In this document: piece after piece, positions 13,977 to 23,952 of the stretch
Position numbering within the stretch: position 1 is the first letter of the stretch
How the letters are laid out: every line of letters starts with the position of its first letter
NCBI GenBank assembly: GCA_914767715.1
Contig: OU612072.1
Location: forward strand, 20,460,001-20,524,000
Origin: Membranipora membranacea
Taxonomy: Eukaryota; Bryozoa; Gymnolaemata; Cheilostomatida; Membraniporidae
Length of the DNA stretch: 64,000 nt
Direction of reading: 5' to 3'
Made by a program: the position numbers and the translations under genes
Notes under the pieces: model-generated
What the model was told of the DNA's origin: nothing
The model's database searches: none
The model's input: the letters and a program-made list of their open reading frames with translations, nothing else

Positions 13977-14278
13977 GCCCACGAAATCGCGTGGGGAGGC
14001 AATTCCATGCGTTGTTGATGCCAAACCACGCCGTTGGCCACGGTAACGATGCGTCTTTTCAAAGACCAGCATGTTCGTGTTGTTAACCACGTTGTGAACC
14101 TACGTTTCTGTCATTGGCCAGTTGGTACAATAGAGCGTATTTAATTGGCCATTACTCTTACTCATTGGTCATGGCTCATTGGCCACTCACTTAGCAATGT
14201 TGTCACAAGGTGGGTGTGTTATGCCTATGGAGCCACGCCTACCACGCGTGGGAAAACAATTCCACGCATTTCGTGGGC
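13977..14278. mobile_element. Candidate MITE with GCCCACGAAAT inverted ends
   Basis: The left end GCCCACGAAATCGCGTGG is mirrored by CCACGCATTTCGTGGGC at the right end, about 300 bp apart. The insert interrupts a tandem unit relative to its sisters. I cannot settle a target-site duplication. The interior carries four ATTGG (inverted CCAAT) motifs at about 14110-14180. Confidence 0.4.
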
Positions 14279-14367
14279 ACATGTAGCAAGAAAGGTAAAT
14301 TCACACTTCCTGTTCTACATAAGTTCTAAATAATACGTAACCACTTATGGCTAGATGAGTCAAACAT

Positions 14368-14428
14368 TTGATAAGAGAACCTTTCACTGGTTGTTATTGA
14401 ATAATGTTGACACATGTTTCTCTTATCA
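14368..14428 (+). promoter_or_regulatory. GATA-site dyad, first of unit 4
   Basis: TTGATAAGAG at 14368-14377 faces CTCTTATCA at 14420-14428. The interior CCTTTCACTGG...ATTGAATAATGTTGACACATG is close to the consensus of all dyads. Confidence 0.5.
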
Positions 14429-14528
14429 ATGTAAATATTACAAGGTCAGTAATACATACAAATTCAGGTCTCATGGTCTCTCATGATGGAACATATATAA
14501 CCAGATGGCCGCTGTTTGCGTAACACAA

Positions 14529-14601
14529 CTGATAAGAGCACCCAATCAACCACTAACTGCTTGTGGCTGAATAAATAGTTAATGTGACTGTCTCTTATCA
14601 G
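14529..14601 (+). promoter_or_regulatory. GATA-site dyad, second of unit 4 (perfect 10-bp arms)
   Basis: CTGATAAGAG at 14529-14538 and CTCTTATCAG at 14592-14601 are exact reverse complements. It lies 161 bp after the first dyad. A TATA-like ATATATAACC lies between the two dyads. Confidence 0.5.
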
Positions 14602-14894
14602 TGTAGTTTACATCACACAGCAACATAAACTTGAGGGTTACTAACAAAGCCTGCATGAGCCTGTGAAAATAATACACTCTTCCCTAACATCTAACCTCAA
14701 AATGTGACTCAGCTACTTTCTCTACTGGATCTTGATTCAACTCACACCTCTTGTGGATATAAAAGGGTAGCATCTTAATTACGCGTCATGTTATAGTGAA
14801 TAAAATAGGATAATATCTAGAACAGATTATTGAGCATAATGTGCCTGGTTCCCGAAATGTGCCAAAGATTAGAACAGGTGGAATTTGGCCACAG

Positions 14895-14945
14895 CTGATT
14901 GGTTCAGCTTAGACCCGCCCTCCATATTTAAGCTTATAAGATGGT
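14895..14945 (+). promoter_or_regulatory. Promoter-like cluster (CCAAT, GC box, TATA-like)
   Basis: GATTGGTT (inverted CCAAT), CCCGCCC (GC box) and CATATTTAAG follow one another within 45 bp. That order and spacing suit a core promoter firing rightward, but no convincing downstream exon is seen. Confidence 0.25.
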
Positions 14946-15819
14946 TGGTGAGAACTTGCTTCCAGACAACCAGACAGGGGTTAAGGAAAATTGGACTCTA
15001 CAGCAGGGGGGAAACAAAAAATTTAATCTATATCAGATGATGAGATAAATTAGAATGACACTATGTAATTGAGTAAGGCAGTCTGCAATACCATGCGTTA
15101 CAATCAGAAAGCGATTGGGTTTATGAGGCAGGCACAGGGGACAGCCCCCAACCCTCTTATCCTACAAAACTTTTCTTTATTTTCAGAGCTCACTAGAACT
15201 TTAGTAGCACATGTCAGCCCACCGGTCTTTCATTACTATCCGTCATCTTACTTTCATACTACCTAACCTGGCAACCGCATCATATTCATAATAAGTACGT
15301 CAAACCCTCGATTCACTGTGATAGATCTTTACATTGTTGCATGAGAATGTCTTATCAATGCTAAGTTCAATAGGCAGTGAATTCGGTAAAGTCACACATT
15401 CTTCTGATCTACATAAACTATAAATACTTTGCCACTTATAGTGTACATGCGTCTGACTTCTGATAAGAGCACCGAGCGGGCCTTTCACTTGTTGTTATGG
15501 AATCATGTTGAGGCACGTTCAATGTTATCAATGTTATTATTGCAAGGTCAGTAATAAAGACAACATCCCATCGCAACGTCAATAATTCAACATTATTGTA
15601 TAACCAAATGGCTTGCGTCACACATCTGATAAGAGCACAGTATTAACCACGCACTGCTAGTTGCTGAAAATAGTTGCTGTGACTCACTCGTTATCAGTGC
15701 AATTAATAGAACTTGGAAATAGCACACACTATCCTTCATCTAACCGCCTAACATGGCATAGCTCCTTTCTCCCTGCTTTATAATTTGCATTGTATCATAG
15801 GCCTAAACAAATATTTGCT

Positions 15820-16445
15820 AAAATTTAAAGGTGTAGCTTCTTTTGACCAATCAAACACTGAAAGTGACAGACAGGCAAATTCGCATTAACAAGCCTAAGC
15901 GTGCCTTTACGGCAGATCGAAGCGGTATATACGACCCGACTTAGTCCAACGACTGCTGCGGATTCATTAATCAAGTATCTAAATCAAAATATACCTAGGT
16001 CCTAGGGCCCGTGACTTCCCTGATTCTCTTCGACATGAAATCATTTGGGTACAGGGGAAATCACTGACAATTATTAATTTTCGATGGTTTTGTTATCATT
16101 GAGTTTTGTATTAAGATTGATAACAAGGTAAAATATAGGACAAAAACTTCTTCCTACAACATCAGCTTTACAGCAAATGTTGCTGTAACTTTCCTCTGCT
16201 ATTGATTAAGGAATAACAGCATGTTATAAAAAGAAAAGAAGTAGGGGTTCTTAGAAGTAAGTAGGGTAGCACAGCCCCCTGACTAACCTCTGCTTCTATC
16301 CCCTATGTAATAAATTTGAATCAAGCATCACACAATGAATCAATGGGATCGTGAGGTATATTAACTATTTAGGTAGCTTCTGTCATTATAATCGCTAAAG
16401 GCCCACACTGTAAAGTGATGTAACCTGGTTTAACTCGTTACTTTG
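15820..16445. repeat. Duplicated block F, copy 1 (partner 52195-52947), 3' flank of the truncated paralogue
   Basis: Sequence shared with 52195-52947 runs right up to the terminal exons of both paralogues, so it is their common 3' flank or 3' UTR. I see no AATAAA on the minus strand near either stop codon. Confidence 0.65.
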
Positions 16446-16554
16446 TTAGACACAAGAATCTGTTCTCTTGTCATACTTCTTATTATGAAGACATGTCGAA
16501 GTCAGAACCAGGTCAGCGTACGCTCCTGCCTTAGTCTTAGTTGGATAAACAACC
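16446..16554 (-). CDS. Terminal exon (paralogue 1)
   Basis: Acceptor ATTCAACAG|G. The codon split with the previous exon resolves to Pro, followed by VVYPTKTKAGAYADL and a final CLHNKKYDKRTDSCV with TAA at 16448-16446. The counterpart 53056-52948 ends at the same codon with mostly synonymous or conservative changes, which indicates a real coding exon. Confidence 0.75.
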
Positions 16555-18623
16555 CTGTTGAATCATAGAAAGAGAGAAAAGTCTGGATACTGCTCAGTTT
16601 GTCGCTATATTCCTCCCTTCAGTTAGATAAAGGAAAAAAAATCTGAGACTGGCCACAGCAAGTATCATTAACTTGGGGTTCCATAAGGATACATTATCGA
16701 AGATAACTACAAGTATGATTGAAACAAAGCTCGGCTAAATAAAATCACTCACGGTGGTATCCTAGTGATGACAAGCATATTCAGAATTGGGTATCTGCTC
16801 TCTTCAAGGAGGTTTTCTGTTAGTCTCTGCTTCAGTCCTACTGGGATTTCTGTAACTGTTCCGTCAAATGTGACATCAGTAGACCAGGTTACTCTCAGAG
16901 TTTCATTCTCACAGCTCAGCTTAGCCTGAGAACTGACCTTGGGGTTGCAGTCTACAAATAATATTATAACAATGTCACTAATGGCACTAAGCGTACATAG
17001 ATAGATCAAGATCATAGATCAAAGAAGTTAGGCATGACATTAGAATACATTCATTAGCATACTGTATTTTATATTGTTTGCTCTATTTCCTAATATCTGG
17101 CGATTTTAAGTGTGATGGGGAAAGATTATATCAGTTTTTTATAATTACCTGTAACTCATTGATACTATGAAACTCAAATCATGAAGACCTCAAAGCACTT
17201 ACTGTGTTGACATATTTCCCTTATCTGGTTGAAATTGCTATTAGCGAGGCTTGTTAGAGTGGCGAAGGCAACCTTATCAGTCAGCACTGTACACTTAATG
17301 TCATACTCAGCAACCAGTTCTATCCGTCTCAACAACAAGTAATCTAACATGTCAATAAATTCATAAGTGATAACAGGTATTAAACTACTGCAAATGTTGA
17401 GTTCACCATCTTATTTAGTATCTGCACAATTTTGACTGAATAGGTTCAAACATGAGAGAATGAGTTGACTTGTCGTCGAAACTTAACCTACATAGAGAGC
17501 CCAATAGGGCAAGGATTAATGAATATACCAATCATTGTGAGTTAAACTAAGTTAATGAAAACCATATTCTGTACCTTTGATCTCTACTTTCAGTGAGCAG
17601 TTTCCATTATCTCTATATATGTGATAGTTGTAGACCCCAACAGGTAGTTCTAGTCGATGTACGGCGCCATCTAGTGTGAGATCAAGTGCTGATAACCCAG
17701 TAGAGGCAGAGACAACTCCTCTGATTTCTTCCGGACACTCATTGGATTTGGAGGTTGTGCCTGTTTAATAAAAAAAAGATGCTGTTGTTAAAAAATTCAA
17801 CTGGCTAGATTACAGAGAGTTGCTCAAATTATCCGTCAAATAAAAAAAATTGATTGAATATCTACAGCAAGCTTCCAGAGGCTTTGAACTATGCAAGCTA
17901 AGCTTAACAAACGATAATACCATAAGAGTGGGTTCACAACTCCGGTTGAAATATATTTGGGAAGGCTGTGAGTATGTTATGTTCTGTGTACAACAAGGTA
18001 TTAAATTGACAAGCTCAAATTAGCAATGAATCATTCATAATTATACTCACCATTATTTATGACTTTAATATTTATAGTACAGTTGTCTTCATAAATGACA
18101 TGAGTTCCGACAGCTAAACTTGTGTTTACACTTGGAGTCACCTTGAATAGTGCTCGCTCCTCTTCAGATTTCACAAACAGAGTCATGTTTATGTCCTGGC
18201 AAGGCACTTTAGTGGTAGTTCCTACAGAGTAAAATAAAAAATGCATCATTTGTGTGACTTTATTGTTTATAATGGGCCCAGTGCGAATAATATCTACTAG
18301 TAATATTTTCGATGGGGTGTGGAATTTGAGAATATGTGCTTTTGTACCAAGTAGGATTATGATAACAATATCAATCTTGTCTGTATCTGACCTTCAATGA
18401 ACGAGGAGGTATTAAATTGACAAGCTCAAATTAGCAATGAATTATTCATAATTATACTCACCATTATTTATGACTATAACATTTATAGTACAGTTGTCTT
18501 CATGAGTTCCCACAGCTAAACTTGTGTTTACACTTGGAGCCACCTTGACTAATGCTCCCTCCTCATCAGATGTTACATACAATGTGATGTTTCTGTCGTG
18601 ACAAGGCACTCTAGTGGTAGTTC
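16446..18623 (-). CDS. 5'-truncated paralogue of the NHL / two-cysteine-domain gene (six exons)
   Basis: Six minus-strand exons keep intact splice sites, frames and phases: 18623-18462, 18221-18051, 17760-17575, 17343-17203, 16951-16753 and 16554-16446 (TAA). They correspond one to one with two repeat exons and the last four exons of the gene at 59630-52948. No signal peptide, NHL or linker exon is seen upstream, where the sequence instead leads into a short plus-strand exon candidate and a P element. The first exon opens in phase 1, so an upstream exon is required. It is either a truncated duplicate (pseudogene) or continues from exons I failed to recognise. Open frames and mostly conservative differences suggest it was functional until recently. 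The product family is not named. Confidence 0.75.
16753..16951 (-). CDS. Exon: CNPKVSSQAKL...SRYPIL segment (paralogue 1)
   Basis: 199 bp, starts in phase 1 and ends in phase 2 at CC|GTGAGT. An in-frame TGA overlaps the donor, so without splicing the protein would end PP-stop. The conserved terminal exon in both paralogues supports splicing. Two cysteines (CNPK, LSCEN) are visible. Confidence 0.8.
17203..17343 (-). CDS. Exon: YLLLRR...REICQH segment (paralogue 1)
   Basis: 141 bp, acceptor ATGTTAG, donor GTAAGT, phase 1-1. It contains KCTVLTDKVAFATLTSLA and NQIREIC. One codon shorter than its counterpart 53877-53734. No family recognised. Confidence 0.75.
17575..17760 (-). CDS. Exon: divergent two-cysteine domain (paralogue 1)
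   Basis: 186 bp, phase 1-1. It encodes ECPEEIRGVV, LDLTLDG, LPVGVYNYHI and NCSLKVEIKG. The order Cys, beta-strand-like segments, VG-x-Y and NCxLxVxIxG mirrors the repeat exons, so it is probably a distant member of the same fold. Equivalent to 54262-54077. Confidence 0.8.
18051..18221 (-). CDS. Exon: two-cysteine domain, second copy kept (paralogue 1)
   Basis: 171 bp, phase 1-1, acceptor CTGTAG and donor GTGAGT. It starts 402 bp from the previous exon start, the same period as in the intact gene. It contains VPCQDINMTLFV and GTHVIYEDNCTINI. Confidence 0.8.
18462..18623 (-). CDS. Exon: two-cysteine domain, first copy kept (paralogue 1)
   Basis: Acceptor CTGTAG|GA and donor G|GTGAGT, phase 1-1. 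It encodes a 54-residue form of the domain, with PCHDRN and DNC holding the two cysteines. Three codons are lost before EDNC relative to the usual 171-bp exon, and the frame is kept. Confidence 0.8.
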
Positions 18624-18792
18624 CTACAGATAGGCATAACATAGATATTTGACAGAAGAGGAACACATGAGGTGCATGTGTTGTCTGTAACTTAAAGTTA
18701 CGGTAGTCAACTACATCTTTTATTGGCTCAGTGGTGTCTTCACGACCATAGTGTTACCACTTTCCACACATCCATGTTGTTTTATTTTACAG

Positions 18793-18828
18793 ATGTGGTG
18801 AAACGCCCAAGGATTCGAGAGTTTAAAG
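18793..18828 (+). CDS. Putative 36-nt exon
   Basis: A strong acceptor TTTATTTTACAG and a donor AAAG|GTAATA bound 36 nt. In the frame ending in phase 1 it reads VVKRPRIREFK. That phase fits the exon at 23953-24140, giving KRPRIREFK-G-RKHFTDND. The join is conjectural, since one in three random pairs would fit. A P element is inserted 4 bp past the donor dinucleotide. Confidence 0.3.
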
Positions 18829-18840
18829 GTAATATTTCAC

Positions 18841-19168
18841 CATAGACCTACTAATAATAAACCTAGACAGGTGACCTGCGCAGCTGAAGTGAGGCCTATA
18901 ATAACCGGAATTCCCCAATGACATAACGTTACTGTGTTGTGCACAGTGAGCGCTGCAATGAATGGTTTTACTATATGAGCTTGACTGATTATTAGCTATA
19001 ATGTCATTTTTCTCATAGAGATTTCGAAGACTGATGCCTACAAGTTAGTTTTATCTGGAGGGTGATGTAACAAGCAACGTCATAGTCACTGAATTTTTTC
19101 TCTAGCTCAAATATTGAATGAGATACGACCATTAGAAGCCAGCAATATCTGTAAACAGTGATACATTA
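18841..19168 (+). repeat. Left terminal inverted repeat of the P element
   Basis: About 330 bp, complementary to 21314-21653 with scattered mismatches. Its inner half (19003-19150) is tandemly duplicated at 19192-19342, where only this side carries the extra copy. Confidence 0.85.
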
Positions 19169-19863
19169 TTTAAGCATTGCAGCAAGAAAATAGCATTTTT
19201 CTCACAGATTCATCGAGAAATGATGCAAGCAAGTTAATTTTATGTGAAATGTGATGGACCAAGCCAGCTGTGAGTCTTTGAATTTTGTATCTGACTCAAC
19301 TATTGAGTGAGTTACGTCCATTAGAAGTCGGAAATATCATGACTCAATGACTGACTGTTGCGTGAAAATATTTGTTTATGCGTTCTGAAACACAGGCCTT
19401 ACCATGTGGTTTTGCTGCAATCAGTTGATGACTCAAAGCATGGCTAGCTAAAAATATCTATAACCTTGGTCAACCTTGCACATGCTGTGTCCATCTGTAT
19501 TGTAGCTCAAGGGGTTTGTGACACGTCCCCATAAGTAGCATGATCTTGAAAGTTATCGCTGTAGGATTAGCTTAATTTTTGCATACTCTTCATTGGTGGG
19601 CTTTGCCTTATTGAGACTAAACTGTCCAGTTGCTCAGTGGATTTCTTGCACACCTGACATCGCATCAACATCGCAATCGGTAAGATAAGATTCATAACTA
19701 TACTTGTGTTTTAATTTGTTTCAGTTCCATGGTATGGTATGCTCTACTTTTCAATACTGTCAGGTAAAGGTGGCAATGACAGGCGCGACATTTTGCTCTT
19801 TTTTCACTTTCGCAAAGTAGGAGAAAGATTGATGTCATGTTTATGAGTTTCTCAATTTTACAG

Positions 19864-20181
19864 GCCAGTAAAAGTAGTCGACACTGCTGCTGTGCTTTTG
19901 GCTGTAGCAACACACCAATTAAGGATGCAAGCCTCATCTTCCACCGTTTTCTGCCTCAGCAGGAACGCCGTGACAAATGGATCGAAGCAGTGTCCCATAA
20001 AGATTGGAAACCGAGCACAAACTGTGTTCTATGCAGCAAGCATTTTGGAAAGGGTGCATACAGAGTGCCTCTTAACCTTCCAGGGAGACGGGCTATGCTC
20101 TACCCGAATGCAGTGCCTACTATGTTTCCGGAGTATCCTGCGTATCTACGACCCCCACAACCCAAAAAAGTAGAGTGTTAA
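19864..20181 (+). CDS. THAP zinc-finger domain, N-terminus of P-type transposase
   Basis: The frame contains the C2CH zinc ligands (CAFGC, then LCSKH), the invariant Trp (DKWIEAV), FHRF and the AVPT-F box (NAVPTMFPEYP). These define the roughly 90-residue DNA-binding THAP domain, which in P elements recognises internal sites near the ends. An acceptor-like ATTTTACAG precedes 19864, so translation may start in an upstream exon; an in-frame Met also exists at 19837. It stops at 20179-20181, soon after the domain. If expressed alone it would be a DNA-binding protein without catalytic activity, a form that can act as a repressor in other P families. That role is inferred. Confidence 0.85.
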   Translation, partial: ASKSSRHCCCAFGCSNTPIKDASLIFHRFLPQQERRDKWIEAVSHKDWKPSTNCVLCSKHFGKGAYRVPLNLPGRRAMLYPNAVPTMFPEYPAYLRPPQPKKVEC

Positions 20182-20496
20182 GCAGAGACGCTGCAAACCC
20201 CCCCTCCGAGTTCCAGCGCAGAAACTAGTGAGGATTTACATACTGTGCAAGCAGATACAGTTCCTGCTGAAGCAGCAGAACCTGTAGTTGCAGATATACC
20301 CTTAACACTGAGTAGCGATGTGCCGCAGGAGGGGCGTGGGCAAAAGAAGACAACTCCTGAAGCCAAAGTTCCGAAACAAGGAGGCGAATAAAGACATTGC
20401 AGCAACACATACGCAGATTTGAGAAGGAGAGAGTACAACGTAACATGATAGGTATCTTAGACATGTTCAGACTGTAGAGATTCACTTATAGATACA
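20182..20496 (+). pseudogene. Degenerate middle of the P transposase
   Basis: About 300 bp with Ala/Thr/Pro-rich then Arg/Lys-rich coding flavour, possibly the coiled-coil linker after THAP, broken by stops and frame changes. No catalytic acidic motifs are visible. Confidence 0.45.
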
Positions 20497-20865
20497 GACA
20501 CTAACGACCCGAATGATGATACTACACTGGTGTCCGTCAAGAATAGGGGCGGGCTTGTTGTACTTTCTCCCAACACAAAGAAGCTCTTCGTAGTGTGCGA
20601 GCAACTGCTCCGCAATTATATAACATGCAATGGTGTTGACACAAACATACTTATCAAAACCCGAAACAGAGTCCTCAACCATATTCTTTTAGGAAATTTG
20701 CATGGATTTATGAAATGTGCTGTGCATTCCACTTCAACAATCAGATCCCTTATCCACCGATACATAATGATACGAGTTCATTACGAAACCCAGAAGATAA
20801 CATCAGAGAAAAATGAAAACATCCGATCTAAACTCAATAGATTGGTAATATTTCAGCATCAGTAA
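20497..20865 (+). pseudogene. P transposase C-terminal fragment
   Basis: It contains SVKNRGGLVVLSPNTKKLF..VCEQLLRNYI and later IRSLIHRYIMIRVHYETQ. The NRGGL-x-x-PS motif and the C-terminal helical stretch are typical of the end of P/THAP9-like transposases. The frame is open for over 110 codons to a stop at 20865. Confidence 0.7.
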
Positions 20866-21313
20866 CTGGTCTATCTATGCATATCATGATATAAGGTACG
20901 CAACTCGAACTTCTAGTGGTACTTCTGGATGTTCAGTTGCATAGTAAGAATACATTGAATTCCATATCTGGAATAGCATCATTAGCTTTCTTTTGCAAAA
21001 CAAAGGGCTTGCAAAAATAGCCAGTCCCTAGTAGCAATCTAGAAATGCCCTAATCATCAACACTGTATGGGGTATAAATACTGTTTGCAATTTTGTAAAC
21101 AAGACAATTTCTCAGGCTAATTATTCATGCTACTAGGGACAGCCAATCAGATAACAGTCAGATGGGTCCCTGTGTTTAGTGTCCTAACCGTATAACGCTA
21201 TGATACTATTTCCATTCTAAGAGAAGAATCTAATTCAGTGTAAGAATAAGACTTCTCATTTATTATTACAACCAATACAAGACACATTTTTATCTTCACT
21301 GTTGCTCCTTGCT

Positions 21314-21653
21314 ATAATGTATCAACGTTTACAGATATTGCCGACTTCTAATGGTTGTATCTCATTCAATATTTAAGCTAGAGAAAATATTCAGAGACTA
21401 TGGCGTTGCTTGGTACATCACCTTTCAGATAAAATTAACTTGTAGGCATCGGTCTACGATATCTCTATGAGAAAATGCCATTATAGCTAATAATCAGTCA
21501 CGCTCATATAGTAAAACCATTCATTGCAGCATGCACTGTGCACAACACAGTATCGTTGTGTCATTGGGGAATTCCAGTTATTATAGGCCTCACTGCTCAC
21601 TGTATAAGCTCTATATCTGTCACCTGTCTAGGTTTATTATTAGTAGGTCTATG
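21314..21653 (-). repeat. Right terminal inverted repeat of the P element
   Basis: Reverse complement of 18841-19168, ending GTAGGTCTATG and followed by the 8-bp duplication TATTTCAC. A 13-bp poly-C tract lies shortly outside, at about 21767-21779. Confidence 0.85.
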
Positions 21654-22199
21654 TATTTCACCTATTGCATGGCAGGGTGACTTTTCTAATAGGGGGAAAA
21701 CAACCCAAAATACAGGCAAAATGGTCTAGGCTTTGACGTATTTTTGCAGAAGAACTTACACTACTACCCCCCCCCCCCCATGATGATCACCTCTATAGTG
21801 GCGAACTCCTAACTTTGATGAAGGCAGTTTTGGTAAAATTGATTTGAAAGGATTTGAGTAAATATAAAAATGTCACAATGTGCACAATTTCTTGTTTTGA
21901 AGATGAAATTTTTGCATCCCCAAGCTCATTTGTGCATGAAGAAAAAAGACATGCATTACTTATTATAAGGAATAAAGGTATGAAATTGGGTAGTGACAAA
22001 GGTTTCTTTCATTTAGATTAAGAAAATTGAGATGCAGAATATATCTGAATCTCATAGTATGAATGGAGAAAATTGTAATGTGAGAAGAGCACCGGTACCT
22101 TGTGCATAAATTGTTTTTCTGCTTACATGACACTCCATTGGTCTTCTTCTGTACAATCAACCAATCAGACGGTTTAGTTTTTCATAGCAGCAGGGGCGT

Positions 22200-22375
22200 A
22201 TTGAATTGATATACAGGGTAGAGAACTTTTCAGAACTTTCCTGTTGTCTCTAGTAGGTTTTCCCTGTTCTCTAGTACCAAAGTTGAGTGTTCTTTACTAA
22301 AAACCATGTTCTCTACCTGTTCTCTAGTAAATCAACTTTAATAGAGAACGTTCTCATGTTTTCCACTGTTCAATA
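22200..22375. repeat. Short repeats of a TTCTCTAGTA motif
   Basis: Variants of GTTCTCTAGTA and GAGAACnTTTCA recur five to six times in both orientations. Origin unknown, no coding potential. Confidence 0.45.
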
Positions 22376-22939
22376 CACCTTTGCACAGCAGGTCCTATCT
22401 CCAATTTTCTCTAAACCAAGACTGTGAGTAAGATGCTGCCAGTAGGGTAGGGACGTTCATCACATCGCAACACAAAATTCGAAGTTCATTATAGCTTGGG
22501 TGAGAGACTAGCATTATGTCTCAGACCAAACTGATTTTGAGATACACTATTTTATTGTCGATCTCCGATAGATAGAGCTGGTGATTCAAGTATAATCTGG
22601 GAAAACCCACAGATTAGACTTCTTTATGGCATACTAGAGGGAGAGCTACTAAGATTGTGCAACAATAAGTTGCCAAAAACTCAAATACTTTGGTTTGGGT
22701 TTCGATTAGAACTCACTCAGTTTACTCAAGTATCCTAAATTTCATAAAATCATATTAAATATTATTTTCCATGATTTTGCGGAGTTTTACAATCAATTTT
22801 GTTTCATTTCAGCAAAGAATTAAAATACGCATATTGATGAACGCCCCTTACTTGCAGCATCTCATATCACAGACTTAGTTTTGAGAAAGTTTAAGATAGG
22901 ACCTGCTGTGGAATACCGGATGCCCTGATTAGTTGTCAG

Positions 22940-23147
22940 GGGGGTCTTTCAATTAGAAAATGGTCAAAATCGTTCTCACTTCATACTTTCACAAAATAGT
23001 GAGAGCCACCATGGGTCTCGCTCCCACTTCGCAACGATGTGTGAACGAAATGGCCTAATTGAAACACCAACTTTGCGAGGAATTTTTGCGAAGTGATTGC
23101 GAGAAAAGGTCTAAAATCCCTGTGAACTTTCTAATTGAAAGACCCCC
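22940..23147. mobile_element. 208-bp MITE with 3-bp target duplication CAG
   Basis: The ends GGGGGTCTTTCAATTAGAAA and its exact complement at 23128-23147 form 20-bp perfect terminal repeats. They are flanked by CAG at 22937-22939 and 23148-23150. There is no open frame. The superfamily is unclear; a 3-bp duplication suits PIF/Harbinger- or CACTA-like elements. Confidence 0.75.
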
Positions 23148-23150
23148 CAG

Positions 23151-23952
23151 TATGAAAGAACCCCGATGGAGTGTCAATAGGAATGCCGACAGCATATGCT
23201 TAGCCCATTTAAATTAACCACCCTTCATAATTATCCCTGATCCACTTATTTCATATTGATGGTTTGTTTACTACCTTGCTCTGGACCAAAGACATTAATG
23301 TGTCAAAAAACTGTTTCGCTATAAAATTCACCAAAATGATATTCAAATGGTTATTGTTAAGGCTAGCAGTTTGTATGGAGATATGGGGTATCAGCCATTG
23401 CCTTTTGCATGACGTGATTTACTAACGTGTTCTAGACAGCTGTCCATTGCTGTTGCTGCCTATACAAAAACAGCCAATGCATCTTTTAAAAATGTTCCGG
23501 TGTTGAACAGTGTCCGTTTTATCTTAAATGACCTACTGTAACACACCTCACTGTTTTACTATATATGCGCTCCTAGAGTGGCTGATATCAATGAATTTCA
23601 ACATATCATAACCTTTCTGCTCATCTACATTACATTACCACACACTAATTATTATCTAGTGTCTCATGAATTATGTCTTGGGTGACAATGCATAGACTCA
23701 TAGACCCATGAGGGTCCTGGCACTCTCAGTACCAGTACTGGTTCTCACGGCATACTAGAAAAGCGCTATATCACATTATTACCTAATATTACAACATAAT
23801 CATGCACATACATATTTGTGGACTAGTATCCTATTCTCATGGTCCCTGAATCTGGTGACAGTGACGGCCATTCACATGGTAGTACCTCATTTCCTTGAAG
23901 TCTACATGTATATATCAGTGTCCACAACTATGATGAGTTTTGATATTTACAG
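23151..23952. other. No gene seen; probable intron or intergenic sequence
   Basis: AT-rich, without an open frame bounded by splice sites. It precedes the terminal exon at 23953. Confidence 0.4.

Larger units (their letters stand above)
11380..15800 (+). repeat. Tandem array of about 1-kb units carrying paired GATA dyads
   Basis: Five diverged units repeat the same order: GACATGAGGATGTCTTATCAATGCTAAG-like start, TTCTACATAAGTTCTAAATA-like segment, first GATA dyad, GCAAGGTCAGTAATA, a TATATAACCAGATGG segment, second GATA dyad, then an AT-rich tail with ACATCTAAC. First dyads start at 11511, 12377, 13424, 14368 and 15460, and second dyads at 11679, 12532, 13654, 14529 and 15626. All run in the same orientation. 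A sixth unit lies at 51100-51430. No protein is encoded. It may be a satellite, or duplicated promoter regions like the one at 59787-60028. Confidence 0.75.
18841..21653 (+). mobile_element. P-superfamily DNA transposon, internally deleted
   Basis: Terminal inverted repeats begin CATAGACCTACTAATAATAA at 18841 and end with the exact complement at 21653. They are flanked by a perfect 8-bp direct repeat TATTTCAC (18833-18840 and 21654-21661). An 8-bp duplication, CA-starting ends and a THAP-domain reading frame are the hallmarks of P elements. Only the THAP domain and a C-terminal transposase piece are recognisable, and the RNase-H-like catalytic part is missing in the short gap between them. 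The copy therefore cannot encode an active transposase. Confidence 0.88.

Noticed and set aside
11380-15800. CRISPR array
   Set aside because: The repeats are long, diverged and unit-like rather than short direct repeats with unique spacers, and the genome is clearly eukaryotic.
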